From Duganella callida (GTDB lineage Bacteria; Pseudomonadota; Gammaproteobacteria; Burkholderiales; Burkholderiaceae_D): a DNA stretch of 64,000 nucleotides. Position 1 is the stretch's first letter; every line of letters starts with the position of its first letter. The notes under the pieces are model-generated. The model was not told the origin of the DNA. It worked only from the letters and a program-made list of their open reading frames with translations, and searched no databases. Below, in pieces: positions 8,123 through 16,911 of this stretch. A program made the translations under genes and the position numbers. Location: the NCBI RefSeq assembly GCF_004614165.1, contig NZ_SPVG01000250.1, forward strand, positions 24,442-88,441, in the 5' to 3' direction.

Positions 8123-9790
8123 ATGACCATGACAAAAAAACTGTCGCTGCGCGCCCTCGTGGTCGCCGCTTCCTGCCTCGCGATACAAACCGTCTACGCC
8201 GCGCCCACCACCGCCGCCACCCTGCCCAAGCTGGTCGTCGTGCTGGTGGTGGACGGCCTGCCGAACGAGCAGGTGCAGCGCTACCGCGACCAGTTCGGCC
8301 AGGGCGGCCTGCGCCGCATGCTGGACCAGGGCGCATCGTTCAGCAACGCCCACCAGGCACACGGCGTGACCGTCACCGCCATCGGCCATAGCGCCGTACT
8401 GACCGGCGCCTATCCCTACGTGCACGGCATCATCGGTAACAACTGGATCGACCCGCTCACCAAAAAATCGGTCTACTGCACCGAAGACACCAACTACACC
8501 TATATCGGCGAGGAGACCAAGCCGTCCGACGGCACCTCGCCGAACAAGCTGAAAGTGAACACCCTGGGCGACGAGCTGCGCTATGCCACCGGCAGCAAGA
8601 GCAAGGTGGTCACCGTGTCGGGCAAGGACCGCGGCGCGATTCTGCTGGCGGGCAAGACCGGCACCGCCTACATGTACATGGACAAGACCGGCAACTTCTC
8701 CAGCTCCACCTACTACATGAAGCAGCACCCGGAATGGGTCACCAAATATGAAGCGGCCAAACCGCAGGACCGCTACTACGGCAAGACCTGGGCGCCGCTG
8801 CTGCCGGCGGCGGCCTACGAAGGCGACGCCAGCGAAGACCTGAACGTGCCGAAGGCCGGCACCCACAACCGCCTGCCCTACACCTACTACAGCGAGAGCG
8901 GCGAGATCGATGCCGGCTATTACGCCAGCCTGCGCGTCGGCCCGTATCTGGATCAGCTGACGCTGGACTTCGCGCGCGCCGCCGTCGAAGGCGAAAACCT
9001 GGGCCGCAATCCGGCCGGCGTGCCGGACATCCTGGGCGTCAGCCTGTCTGCGCACGACTACATCAACCATGCGTTTGGGCCGGAAAGCAAGATGTCGCAC
9101 GACCATCTGCAACGCCTGGACCGCATGGTCGCCGAGTTCTTCACTTACCTGGACAAGCGTGTCGGCATGGACAATGTGCTGGTGGTGCTGACCGCGGACC
9201 ATGGCTTCCCCAACACGCCGGAATTCGCCAAAACCCAGCACCTGGATGCCGAGCGCCTCGACGGCGACAAGCTGATGGCCGCGCTGAACCAGCATCTGGA
9301 GCAGAAGTTCGGTGTCGCCAAACTGGTGCAAGCGTGGTCGCTGCCGAACATCCACCTGGACTACAGGCTGGTCGAGCAGAACAAGCTGAAGCGCGAGGAA
9401 GTGGAAACCGCCGCCGCGCGCTATCTGCTGGCGCAGAACGGCATCGCGGACGCATTCACCCGCACGCAGTTCGAAAGCGGCGCGGTGCAAGGCACTCACA
9501 TCGCCACCTTGATGCGTCGCGCCTGGAACCGCGATAACTCGGGCGACCTGATGGTGATCACCAAGCCGTTCTGGTTCTTCGGCACGGGCGTCAGCGGCAC
9601 CTCGCACGGCTCGCCGTACGCTTACGACACCAACGTGCCGCTGATGATCATGGGTAAACGCTGGGTCAAGCCGGGCGCTTACGGGCAGTACGCGGAAGTG
9701 GTCGACATCGCGCCGACCCTGGCCAACCTGCTGCACGTGCGTCCGCCGGCAGGCGCGGAAGGCCGCGTGCTGACGGAGACGCTGCGCTGA
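8123..9790 (+). CDS. Alkaline phosphatase / type I phosphodiesterase family hydrolase
   Basis: A predicted periplasmic enzyme of 555 residues in the alkaline phosphatase superfamily, of the PafA / nucleotide pyrophosphatase type. A signal peptide (T-K-K-L-S-L-R-A-L-V then A-A-S-C-L-A, cleavage after V-Y-A) follows the chosen start; a further in-frame ATG at 8066 falls inside a stem-loop and is rejected, and 8129 is also possible. The metal site V-V-D-G-L, the likely threonine nucleophile region G-V-T-V-T-A-I-G-H, the A-H-D-Y segment, T-A-D-H-G and the late S-H-G-S-P are the family's metal ligand motifs. It should hydrolyse phosphate mono- or diesters; the substrate is unknown. Confidence 0.85.
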   Translation: MTMTKKLSLRALVVAASCLAIQTVYAAPTTAATLPKLVVVLVVDGLPNEQVQRYRDQFGQGGLRRMLDQGASFSNAHQAHGVTVTAIGHSAVLTGAYPYVHGIIGNNWIDPLTKKSVYCTEDTNYTYIGEETKPSDGTSPNKLKVNTLGDELRYATGSKSKVVTVSGKDRGAILLAGKTGTAYMYMDKTGNFSSSTYYMKQHPEWVTKYEAAKPQDRYYGKTWAPLLPAAAYEGDASEDLNVPKAGTHNRLPYTYYSESGEIDAGYYASLRVGPYLDQLTLDFARAAVEGENLGRNPAGVPDILGVSLSAHDYINHAFGPESKMSHDHLQRLDRMVAEFFTYLDKRVGMDNVLVVLTADHGFPNTPEFAKTQHLDAERLDGDKLMAALNQHLEQKFGVAKLVQAWSLPNIHLDYRLVEQNKLKREEVETAAARYLLAQNGIADAFTRTQFESGAVQGTHIATLMRRAWNRDNSGDLMVITKPFWFFGTGVSGTSHGSPYAYDTNVPLMIMGKRWVKPGAYGQYAEVVDIAPTLANLLHVRPPAGAEGRVLTETLR

Positions 9791-10159
9791 TCAGGCCACG
9801 GTATCCAGATACTGATTCAGATGATCGAAGTTCAGCGGCTTCGAGAAATGCTGGGTGAAGCCCGCCGCGACCGCCTTCTTGGCGGAATCGCGGTCGGCGG
9901 AACCGGTGACGGCGATGATCGGAATCGACTGCGCGCCGGGGATGCGGCGGATGGCGCGCACCGCGCCGTAGCCGTCCATCCACGGCATGCCCAGATCCAT
10001 GATGATCGCGCGCGGCAGCGCATCGCGCACCCAGTCGCACGCTTCGTAACCGTTGTGCGCGGCGGCGGTCTCGTAGCCGTGGCATTGCAGCATCGCCGAC
10101 AGCGTCTCCACCACATCGACATTATCGTCCACCACCAGAACCTGTTTTGCGCTTGCCAT
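9791..10159 (-). CDS. Single-domain response regulator (CheY-like receiver)
   Basis: A 122-residue stand-alone receiver domain. The acidic pair D11-D12, the phospho-acceptor D55 in I-I-M-D-L-G-M-P, the T in A-V-T-G and the conserved Lys in S-K-P are all present. No output domain follows. The start at 10159 is chosen for GAGG 6 bases upstream; a GTG start at 10171 is less likely. Its stop codon directly abuts the stop of the convergent phosphatase gene. No histidine kinase is next to it, so it probably acts within a phosphorelay coded elsewhere. Confidence 0.92.
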   Translation of the reverse strand: MASAKQVLVVDDNVDVVETLSAMLQCHGYETAAAHNGYEACDWVRDALPRAIIMDLGMPWMDGYGAVRAIRRIPGAQSIPIIAVTGSADRDSAKKAVAAGFTQHFSKPLNFDHLNQYLDTVA

Positions 10160-10249
10160 GATTTGCCTCACTTTTATTGAACTCGTGAGGTCATCGTAGC
10201 AATGGATGAGCTAGTCGTATGTTCGACAGCGCACCTAATCCGCAGTCAC

Positions 10250-10311
10250 TCCGGGGTCAGGTCTGACTTTGGTACACGAGCCCGTGTGCGATTGGCAGAA
10301 CTGACCCCGGA
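10250..10311. repeat. REP-like inverted repeat element, copy 1
   Basis: Ten-base ends TCCGGGGTCA (10250-10259) and TGACCCCGGA (10302-10311) are perfect inverse copies. In between is a small hairpin ACACG-AGCC-CGTGT. The end sequence with the following GGTCT and the internal CACGAGCCCG also occur in the palindrome at 39540-39629, so the two belong to one repeat family, probably REP/BIME-like. Confidence 0.7.
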
Positions 10312-10429
10312 TTTGTATCGGACGCCGAGCTCGGCGGTAAACTGCCAGAATGGTTGTTGAGGCAACCGGCACGGTCTCAGCGCCCCATGGGTTGTCTCGC
10401 CTGATGAAACAACCACATGCGAGGACATT

Positions 10430-10996
10430 TTGCGACTTCCACTCATTCCGCCGGGCGAACTCACGCCCGAACAGAAACCCTTGTACGACAGCATGCGCAA
10501 GGGTATTGCCAGCAATTTCAATGCCTTCAAAGTCGAGCGCGAGGATGGCGCCCTGATGGGGCCTTGGAATCCCTGGCTGCATGAGCCGCAGATCGGCAAG
10601 GCGATCTGGGATCTGACCCTGGCCATGACCGCCAACGCGGTGCTGCCCGATAACGTGCGCCAGATTGCCATTCTGGTGGTCGGCGCGCGCTACGACGCCG
10701 CCTATGAAATCTACGCCCACGTCGCCGTCGCCGAGAAGGAAGGCATGTCGGCCGAGCGCCTGGCCGCGCTGGTGGCCGACCAGAAGCCCACCGATTTGAA
10801 CCAGCAGGAAAATATCGCTTTCGATTTTTCCTATGCGCTGTGCCGCGGCGGCACGCTGCCGGAGCCGCTGTATCGCCTGGCCGTCGACACCTTCGGCCAG
10901 CACGGCACCAATGAGCTGATTTACCTGGTCGGCCTGTACGCCCTGGTGTCGACCACACTGAACGGCTTTAACGTGCCGGTGCCGGAACGTGAATAA
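10430..10996 (+). CDS. Carboxymuconolactone decarboxylase / AhpD-like family protein
   Basis: A 188-residue all-alpha protein of the carboxymuconolactone decarboxylase / AhpD fold. The usual C-x-x-C pair of AhpD is not present (the central helix reads Y-D-A-A-Y-E-I-Y-A-H), so it resembles the CMD-like branch lacking peroxidase cysteines. The start is a TTG with GAGG 6-7 bases upstream; no in-frame ATG precedes the conserved N-terminus. It overlaps the patatin gene by eight bases, forming a chain of three overlapping genes with patatin and 3-hydroxybutyrate dehydrogenase. Its reaction is unknown. Confidence 0.8.
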   Translation: MRLPLIPPGELTPEQKPLYDSMRKGIASNFNAFKVEREDGALMGPWNPWLHEPQIGKAIWDLTLAMTANAVLPDNVRQIAILVVGARYDAAYEIYAHVAVAEKEGMSAERLAALVADQKPTDLNQQENIAFDFSYALCRGGTLPEPLYRLAVDTFGQHGTNELIYLVGLYALVSTTLNGFNVPVPERE

Positions 10997-12188
10997 ACGC
11001 GATCCCGTCACCCTGCGCGACGCCCGCATTGCCCCCGCCAGCCGCGCCGCTTCGGAATTCGGCAGCGTCGCGCTGGTGCTGCAGGGCGGCGGCGCGCTGG
11101 GCGCTTACCAGGCCGGCGTCTACGAACGGCTGCTGGCTGCCGGCATCGAGCCGACCTGGATCGCCGGCATTTCGATCGGCGCCATCAACAGCGCCATCAT
11201 CGCCGGCAACCCCAGGGAGCAGCGCCTCGCACGGCTGCGCGAATTCTGGGAGCTGGTCAGCGGCAGCGCCACCGGCGCGCCGATCTACTGGTCCGGCGCG
11301 CCGATGGTCGATACGGTGCGCGCCTGGGTCAATCAGCTGGCCGCCGAACGCGCTTTTACCCAGGGCGTGGCCGGCTTTTTCACGCCGCGGGTGCCGCCAC
11401 CCTATCTGCTGTGGAACGGTGGCGGCGCCACCAGCTATTACGATACGGCGCCGCTGCGCGCAACACTGGAGAGGCTGGTCGATTTCGACCGCATCAATGC
11501 CCGGGAGACGCGGCTCAGCGTCGGCGCGGTGAATGTCCGCACCGGCAATTTCGCCTATTTCGACAATACGGTAGACCGCATCCGTCCCGAGCACATCATG
11601 GCCAGCGGCGCCCTGCCGCCCGGCTTCGACGCGGTGGAGATCGACGGCGAACAGTACTGGGACGGCGGCATGGTGTCGAATACGCCGCTGGAATGGGTGC
11701 TGTCGAATGGCACCGGGCTGGACACGCTGGTGTGGCAGGTCGACCTGTGGAGCGCCCACGGCGAACTGCCGCGCGACCTGGCCAGCGTCGCCACGCGCAT
11801 GAAGGAGATCCAGTATTCGAGCCGCACGCGCAGCGCCACCGATTCCTTGCGCAAGGTGAAAAAACTACGCAGCACCCTGTGCGAGCTGCTGGACATGATC
11901 CCGGCCGACGTGGCGGCATCGCCGCAGGCGCGGGCGCTGGCCGCGGCGGCCGATCCGGCGCTTTACAACATCGTCGAACTGATTTATCGCTCGGCGACAT
12001 ACGAAGGTCAATATAAAGACGTAGAATTTTCCCGCAGGACGATGAACGAGCACTGGCAGGCAGGCCATGCCGACGCCGACGCCACGCTCGCGCATGAAGA
12101 AATTCTCCGGCTTCCGAGTTCCGACAACAACCCCGCCGTGTTCGACTTTCTGACGAAACCGGCCCAACCTTTGAAGAGACCATCATGA
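10989..12188 (+). CDS. Patatin-like phospholipase family protein (with DUF3734-like C-terminus)
   Basis: A 399-residue patatin-fold hydrolase. Visible are the oxyanion loop G-G-G-A-L-G-A-Y, the nucleophile elbow G-I-S-I-G with Ser62, and the catalytic dyad Asp in D-G-G (Asp225). The C-terminal third matches the DUF3734 extension often fused to bacterial patatins. There is no signal peptide. The start is GTG overlapping the previous gene. Its place directly before a 3-hydroxybutyrate dehydrogenase (ATGA overlap) suggests a role in lipid or polyhydroxybutyrate turnover rather than in virulence; this is inference from context. Confidence 0.88.
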   Translation: MNKRDPVTLRDARIAPASRAASEFGSVALVLQGGGALGAYQAGVYERLLAAGIEPTWIAGISIGAINSAIIAGNPREQRLARLREFWELVSGSATGAPIYWSGAPMVDTVRAWVNQLAAERAFTQGVAGFFTPRVPPPYLLWNGGGATSYYDTAPLRATLERLVDFDRINARETRLSVGAVNVRTGNFAYFDNTVDRIRPEHIMASGALPPGFDAVEIDGEQYWDGGMVSNTPLEWVLSNGTGLDTLVWQVDLWSAHGELPRDLASVATRMKEIQYSSRTRSATDSLRKVKKLRSTLCELLDMIPADVAASPQARALAAAADPALYNIVELIYRSATYEGQYKDVEFSRRTMNEHWQAGHADADATLAHEEILRLPSSDNNPAVFDFLTKPAQPLKRPS

Positions 12189-12967
12189 ACCTGAAAGACA
12201 AAGTAGCCGTCGTCACCGGCGCGGCCAGCGGCATCGGCAAGGAAATCGCCACCGTCTATTTTCAAAACGGCGCCAAGGTCGTCATCGCCGACCTGAATCT
12301 GGCATCGGCGCAGGCGGTCGCCAGCGAGCTCGATCCGTCCGGCCAGCGCGCCATCGCGGTGGCGATGGATGTCACCAATGAGGAACAGGTCGACGCCGGC
12401 ATCGCCGCCGCCGCCGACAAGCTGGGCGGCATCGACGTGCTGGTGTCGAACGCCGGCATCCAGATCGTGGCGCCGATGGAGTCGTTCAAATTCGCCGACT
12501 GGAAGAAGATGCTGGCGATCCACCTGGACGGCGCCTTCCTCACCACGCGTGCCTGCCTGCAGCGCATGTATCAACAGAAGCGCGGCGGCAGCATCATCTA
12601 TATGGGCTCGGTGCACTCGAAGGAAGCGTCGGTGCTGAAGGCGCCGTACGTGACGGCCAAGCACGGCCTGGTCGGCCTGTGCAAGACGGTCGCCAAGGAA
12701 GGCGCCGCCCACGGCGTGCGCGCCAACGTGATCTGCCCCGGCTTCGTGCGCACGCCGCTGGTGGAAAAGCAGATCCCCGAACAGGCCAAGGAGCTGGGCA
12801 TCAGCGAGGACGACGTGGTCAAGAAAGTGATGCTGAAGGAAACCGTGGACGGCGAATTCACCACCGTCGACGACGTCGCCCAGACCGCGCTGTTCCTGGC
12901 CGCCTTCCCGTCGAATGCTCTGACCGGTCAGTCGATCGTCGTCAGCCACGGCTGGTTCATGCAGTAA
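12185..12967 (+). CDS. bdhA: D-3-hydroxybutyrate dehydrogenase (SDR family)
   Basis: A 260-residue short-chain dehydrogenase that should interconvert (R)-3-hydroxybutyrate and acetoacetate with NAD in polyhydroxybutyrate or ketone-body metabolism. The cofactor motif T-G-A-A-S-G-I-G is near residue 12, N-A-G near 90, and the catalytic Ser-Tyr-Lys set is M-G-S-V-H ... Y-V-T-A-K-H-G. The H-S-K-E-A segment after the Ser and the Q-I-P-E-Q-A-K-E insertion are characteristic of this enzyme rather than generic SDRs. It overlaps the patatin gene by four bases (ATGA), so translation is probably coupled. Confidence 0.9.
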   Translation: MNLKDKVAVVTGAASGIGKEIATVYFQNGAKVVIADLNLASAQAVASELDPSGQRAIAVAMDVTNEEQVDAGIAAAADKLGGIDVLVSNAGIQIVAPMESFKFADWKKMLAIHLDGAFLTTRACLQRMYQQKRGGSIIYMGSVHSKEASVLKAPYVTAKHGLVGLCKTVAKEGAAHGVRANVICPGFVRTPLVEKQIPEQAKELGISEDDVVKKVMLKETVDGEFTTVDDVAQTALFLAAFPSNALTGQSIVVSHGWFMQ

Positions 12968-13014
12968 GCAGCCGCGCCGCCGTATAATGCACACTCCGCA
13001 AGCACGAGGGAGTC

Positions 13015-13716
13015 ATGATGGGGCCACGCTCGAAAGAAACCACGTTTTTTCTGTTTGCGCACCTGGCCCTGCTGTGCATCGTACTGGCCGGCTTCGCCCG
13101 CACCTTTTATCTGCGCGGGCTGTTCGTGCCGCGTCCTTTGCCGCTGCTGCTGCAACTGCACGGCATCGCCCTGACGCTGTGGTTCGCCGTGGTCGTGATT
13201 CAGGGCCTGCTGATGTCTGGGCGCCGGCGCGCATGGCATCGGCGTCTGGCCTGGCTGACGTTGCCGGTGATCGTCGCCGTCATCGTCAGCGGCGCGTGGG
13301 TGAATCTGCGCCTGGCACTTCAGCTCAGCTCCGCAAGCGACCCGGAAAACATGTTTATCTGGGCGAATTTCACCAGCCTGCTGTCCTTTGCGATCCTGCT
13401 GGCGGCGGCGGTGAAACGCCGCCATCGTCCGCCGGCGCATCACCGCCTGATCTTCTTCGCTTCCCTGTCCATCATCGGACCGGCTTTCGCCCGTTTCGCC
13501 TTCTGGCCGGTGGTCGGACTGGGCCTCGGGATGGCGCCGATATTTGCCATGGCCGGCATGTTGCTGCTCGTCATCCTGGCGATCGCCTACGACCTTGCCA
13601 CACTCGGGCGGGTGGAACGCGCCACCTGGGGCGGTCTGGCCGGCGTCTTCGTGCCGCTGATCGGGGGTATGGCGGTGGCCGTTTCGGGACTCGGCTACGC
13701 GCTGCTGAACGCTTGA
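13015..13716 (+). CDS. Hypothetical six- to seven-helix membrane protein
   Basis: A 233-residue inner-membrane protein with about seven hydrophobic helices. GGGAG lies a few bases before the ATG. Conserved-looking histidines lie in L-H-G (end of helix 2), W-H-R-R-L and A-H-H-R-L-I. That is the kind of spacing seen in small DUF2306- or cytochrome b561-like families, but I cannot assign it. It follows the 3-hydroxybutyrate dehydrogenase by 47 bases on the same strand and may be a separate unit. Confidence 0.72.
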   Translation: MMGPRSKETTFFLFAHLALLCIVLAGFARTFYLRGLFVPRPLPLLLQLHGIALTLWFAVVVIQGLLMSGRRRAWHRRLAWLTLPVIVAVIVSGAWVNLRLALQLSSASDPENMFIWANFTSLLSFAILLAAAVKRRHRPPAHHRLIFFASLSIIGPAFARFAFWPVVGLGLGMAPIFAMAGMLLLVILAIAYDLATLGRVERATWGGLAGVFVPLIGGMAVAVSGLGYALLNA

Positions 13717-13792
13717 ACATAAACTCTCACGTTGCCCGGCCTGAGCACGATTTTGCATGCTACAGTGTGTGGATCAAGACAGGGAGGCAGAC

Positions 13793-14179
13793 ATGAAACG
13801 GGTAACGGGAATCGGCGGTGTGTTCTTCTACGCGCAGGATCCGGCGGCGCTGCGCGCCTGGTACAAACAGCATCTGGGCATCGACGTGCAGGTGTGGGGC
13901 GGCGCCGCGTTCGACTGGTCGGACGATACCGGCAAACCGGTGGGCGGCACCACGGCCTGGTGCATCAGCGCGGCCGACAGCGCCCATTTCGCGCCGGGCC
14001 GCGCTTCGTTCATGATCAATTACCGCGTCGCCGACCTGGACGCCCTGCTCCAGGCCCTGCGCGACGAGGGATGCGAGGTGCTCGACAAGACCGACGATTC
14101 CGATTACGGCAAATTCGGCTGGGTGATCGACCCCGAGGGCAACAAGGTCGAACTGTGGCAGCCGCCAGCCGGCCAGTGA
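13793..14179 (+). CDS. VOC family protein (glyoxalase / bleomycin resistance fold)
   Basis: A 128-residue protein with the paired beta-alpha-beta-beta-beta modules of the vicinal oxygen chelate superfamily: the first begins I-G-G-V-F-F-Y-A and the second ends D-P-E-G-N-K-V-E-L-W-Q, the usual metal-site Glu strand. The start at 13793 is fixed by GGGAGG 6-7 bases upstream. Related proteins isomerise, bind or modify small electrophiles; the exact role is unknown. It converges on another VOC-fold gene. Confidence 0.85.
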   Translation: MKRVTGIGGVFFYAQDPAALRAWYKQHLGIDVQVWGGAAFDWSDDTGKPVGGTTAWCISAADSAHFAPGRASFMINYRVADLDALLQALRDEGCEVLDKTDDSDYGKFGWVIDPEGNKVELWQPPAGQ

Positions 14180-14189
14180 CCCGGATATC

Positions 14190-14666
14190 CTAGCCGCGCA
14201 CGGCGGCTTCGATTTTGGCGACGTCGATTTTCCCCATGGTCATCATGGCCCGGAAGGCGCGCTGCGCCACCTCGCCGCCCTGCGCCATGGCGTCGGTCAG
14301 CACGCGCGGTGTGATCTGCCACGACAGGCCCCACTTGTCCTTGCACCAGCCGCATTCGCTTTCCTTGCCGCCGTTGCCGACGATGGCGTTCCAGTAGCGG
14401 TCGGTTTCTTCCTGGTCGTCGGTGGCGACCTGGAACGAGAACGCCTCGCTGTGCTTGAACACCGGGCCGCCGTTCAGTCCCATGCAGGGGATGCCCAGCA
14501 CCGTGAATTCCACCGTCAGCACCTGGCCTTCCTTCCCGCCCGGAAAATCGCCGGGCGCGCGGTGCACGGACCTCACCGCACTGTCGGGAAACACGCTGGC
14601 GTAGAAATTCGCCGCTTCTTCCGCATCTTTTTCGTACCACAGGCAGATCGTGTTTTTGTTAGCCAT
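14190..14666 (-). CDS. VOC family protein of the PhnB / 3-demethylubiquinone methyltransferase-like type
   Basis: A 158-residue cytosolic protein. The pattern L-W-Y-E-K-D-A-E-E-A-A-N-F-Y near the start, F-T-V-L-G-I-P-C-M-G-L-N-G-G-P, the C-G-W-C-K-D-K-W-G-L-S-W-Q segment and the end M-T-M-G-K-I-D-V are typical of the PhnB-like group often annotated as 3-demethylubiquinone-9 3-methyltransferase. No methyltransferase motif is present, so that enzyme name should not be taken literally. GGAG lies 7 bases before the chosen ATG; an ATG three bases earlier (14669) is equally usable. Upstream in-frame codons look non-coding. Confidence 0.87.
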   Translation of the reverse strand: MANKNTICLWYEKDAEEAANFYASVFPDSAVRSVHRAPGDFPGGKEGQVLTVEFTVLGIPCMGLNGGPVFKHSEAFSFQVATDDQEETDRYWNAIVGNGGKESECGWCKDKWGLSWQITPRVLTDAMAQGGEVAQRAFRAMMTMGKIDVAKIEAAVRG

Positions 14667-14713
14667 CATCTCTCTCCTCTGATCGCCGCCCGGACGGGCT
14701 GTAGTCGTGGATT

Positions 14714-16120
14714 TTACAATGCAGCTCTGGCGGCCCGCGCACCTTTCGGCAGAAGCTCCTTGAGCAGGTCGCGCTTGACCGTACTGGTCTCCGGCGTCGT
14801 AGTTTGCCCGGTCAGCACGCCCATCAGATATTTCCATTCCTGCGTGGAGCGGCTGACGGTTTGTCCGGTCGCGGCGCTCGTCATCAGGCCGTTGTCGTGG
14901 CGGATTTCCGTGTCGCTGACCGCGTCTTCGCTGACCCGCTTGTACGCATAGTTTTGCGACTGGCGGCTATTGTCCAGCGCCAGCGGCATCCCCGCCCGCA
15001 GCGATTCATGAAAACTCGCCTCCAGATGCGCATGCCGGCGCTGCGAAATCGCACGGTTGCCCTGGCCATGGGCGCTGATGCTGGTGCCCTGCTCGACCCG
15101 ATAGGAAAACGTATCGGTTTCTTCCAGCCGCATCGGGTTGGACGACACCGGGGTGTCGCTGATCGATGCGCTGAAATCCGGCACCCCGCTCAATAGGGCA
15201 AGATCGTCCTCGGACAGTGGGGTCGCGCGCTGGTCGGCGGCAGTGGTGGACGATGCTCCGATCATCTGCGAGAACGCGTCCTTGAAGCTGGCCAGCGTCG
15301 CCGCATGGGCATGGCCGCGGACGCCCGCTTCATCGAACTGCTTCAAATATGCCTGCACGCCCGTCTGGCGCTGCCGCGCATTGCCCATGGCCGCCAGTTG
15401 GCGCAGATCGATGCCAAGCTTGATGCTGCCATCCTGCCCCACGCTGCTGAACGAACGCGCGCTTTGATCGGCATGGAATTCCTGGCTTTGCACCTCCCGG
15501 CCCTGAAAAGTGTATTTCGTCTGCAGATCAATCGACGCCACCAGCGCCGGATCGAGGTCGAGCAGGCCGCTGAAATCGAGCCCGGACGAGCGCGTCATGC
15601 CGTCGATGGCGTTCTGGAAGGCGGTCGCCATACCGGTCACGGCGTGGCGGTCGGCGGCGCTGAGCTGACCGCTGCTCTTGATCTGCAACGCCAGGCTGTC
15701 GCCCTTGCTGTCCATCCCCACGCTGACGTCGACGCCATCGGCCAATCTGATCTTCAGCGCTACCTGGTATGCGCTCTGGCCGCCGCCCGAATTCAACCGC
15801 GAGACCGCTTGCGAAAAATCGCCCGCCTCGCTACCGAAGCGCTGCAGCGCCGCGGCGCCCAGCCCCTGCAAGCGATCCAGCAAGGTACTGGCGCCGAAGT
15901 TGACGGTCATGAGGGACGTGAGCGCATCGCTCGAACGGGTCTTCCAGCTCAGCGCGTTCAACAGCGGCGGTTGCAGGCTGGCCAGGCCGGCGGGGGAAGA
16001 GGAAACCGCCGCTTGCGGCATGACGCCATCGCTTGCAATCAATGCATCGTCCGGGCGGCGCTCCGGCCAAATCGGCACGACTGCAAGTGGCCTGCTGCTG
16101 ACAGAAGAAATGGCGGTCAT
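14714..16120 (-). CDS. Hypothetical protein, large and cytosolic
   Basis: A 468-residue protein I do not recognise. It has no signal peptide and no membrane segment, and is rich in Ser, Ala, Gln and Asp. The middle (about 110-260) contains alternating strands such as Y-Q-V-A-L-K-I-R-L-A-D-G-V-D-V-S-V-G-M, suggesting a beta domain. The rest looks helical or disordered with many Ser/Thr. No catalytic motif stands out. The style (low-complexity N-terminus, many Ser/Ala) resembles the unknown gene at 1097-1726 but I see no clear homology. The ATG has no strong ribosome site. Confidence 0.68.
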   Translation of the reverse strand: MTAISSVSSRPLAVVPIWPERRPDDALIASDGVMPQAAVSSSPAGLASLQPPLLNALSWKTRSSDALTSLMTVNFGASTLLDRLQGLGAAALQRFGSEAGDFSQAVSRLNSGGGQSAYQVALKIRLADGVDVSVGMDSKGDSLALQIKSSGQLSAADRHAVTGMATAFQNAIDGMTRSSGLDFSGLLDLDPALVASIDLQTKYTFQGREVQSQEFHADQSARSFSSVGQDGSIKLGIDLRQLAAMGNARQRQTGVQAYLKQFDEAGVRGHAHAATLASFKDAFSQMIGASSTTAADQRATPLSEDDLALLSGVPDFSASISDTPVSSNPMRLEETDTFSYRVEQGTSISAHGQGNRAISQRRHAHLEASFHESLRAGMPLALDNSRQSQNYAYKRVSEDAVSDTEIRHDNGLMTSAATGQTVSRSTQEWKYLMGVLTGQTTTPETSTVKRDLLKELLPKGARAARAAL

Positions 16121-16314
16121 GGGGTGATTTCGAGTTAATTACCACCAACAGTAGCGACAAAATCTTTACCGATATTAAATTTCCGCCCCTGGCTCTCCCT
16201 TTAGCTCTCCGGCGAACTTTGCCGCTTCCGTATACAATCTGTTACCTGATCGGGGTAAGGTGCTATCCACTACCCTATCGCAAAATATTATTCAGAATAA
16301 AGGTTGAATCACAA

Positions 16315-16863
16315 ATGAAAAAACTCCTCAGCTCCCTGGTCGCCGTTGCCGCGCTGTCGCTCGCACAATCCAGCCATGCCGGCACCGGCCTGGTTGATTC
16401 GGTTTCGCTGGAAGCCGGCGGTGGCGAGAGCATGCAGATGGTGCGCCTGTCGGCACAAAAGGATTGGAACAAGAACTGGTTCCCGACCAGCGGTTACCAC
16501 CTGTCGGGCTACTGGGATGCCAACGTCGCCTACTGGCGCGCCAACGACTGGCTGGGTGTCTCGGGTAATCACAAGAATCTGGGCGTGGTCGGCATCACCC
16601 CGGTGTTCCGCTGGGAAGCTGACAACAAGCTGGGCCTGTACGCCGACGCCGGTATCGGCGCCGCGCTGTTCTCCAGCGTGTACCAGAATACCGACCGCCA
16701 CCTGTCGACCGCGTTCGAATTCGCCGACCACGTGGGCTTCGGCTATGTGATGTCCAACAAGTGGGATCTGGGCGTGCGCCTGCAGCACTACTCGAACGGC
16801 GGCATCAAGCATCCTAACGGCGGCGTGAACCTGTTCGTGGTCCGCGCCGCTTACCGCTACTAA
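16315..16863 (+). CDS. pagL: Lipid A 3-O-deacylase, PagL family (acyloxyacyl hydrolase)
   Basis: A 182-residue outer-membrane beta-barrel protein. A signal peptide (M-K-K-L-L-S-S-L, cleaved after S-S-H-A near residue 22) is followed by alternating amphipathic strands with aromatic girdles. The C-terminal Q-H-Y-S-N-G-G contains the PagL active-site His158 and Ser160, and the chain ends in an aromatic residue (Y-R-Y), as needed for barrel assembly. PagL removes the 3-linked acyl chain of lipid A, altering outer-membrane stiffness and immune recognition. It stands alone between divergent and convergent neighbours and ends at a hairpin. Confidence 0.88.
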   Translation: MKKLLSSLVAVAALSLAQSSHAGTGLVDSVSLEAGGGESMQMVRLSAQKDWNKNWFPTSGYHLSGYWDANVAYWRANDWLGVSGNHKNLGVVGITPVFRWEADNKLGLYADAGIGAALFSSVYQNTDRHLSTAFEFADHVGFGYVMSNKWDLGVRLQHYSNGGIKHPNGGVNLFVVRAAYRY

Positions 16864-16873
16864 GCAGCATCGA

Positions 16874-16896
16874 GGACCAGCCATTGCGGCTGGTCC
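16874..16896. terminator. Hairpin between convergent pagL and GH3 genes
   Basis: Perfect 9-bp arms GGACCAGCC / GGCTGGTCC around a 5-base loop, placed between two convergent stop codons. There is no long T-run, so termination efficiency is uncertain. Confidence 0.65.
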
Positions 16897-16911
16897 TGTA
16901 TTCTCCGAGCG

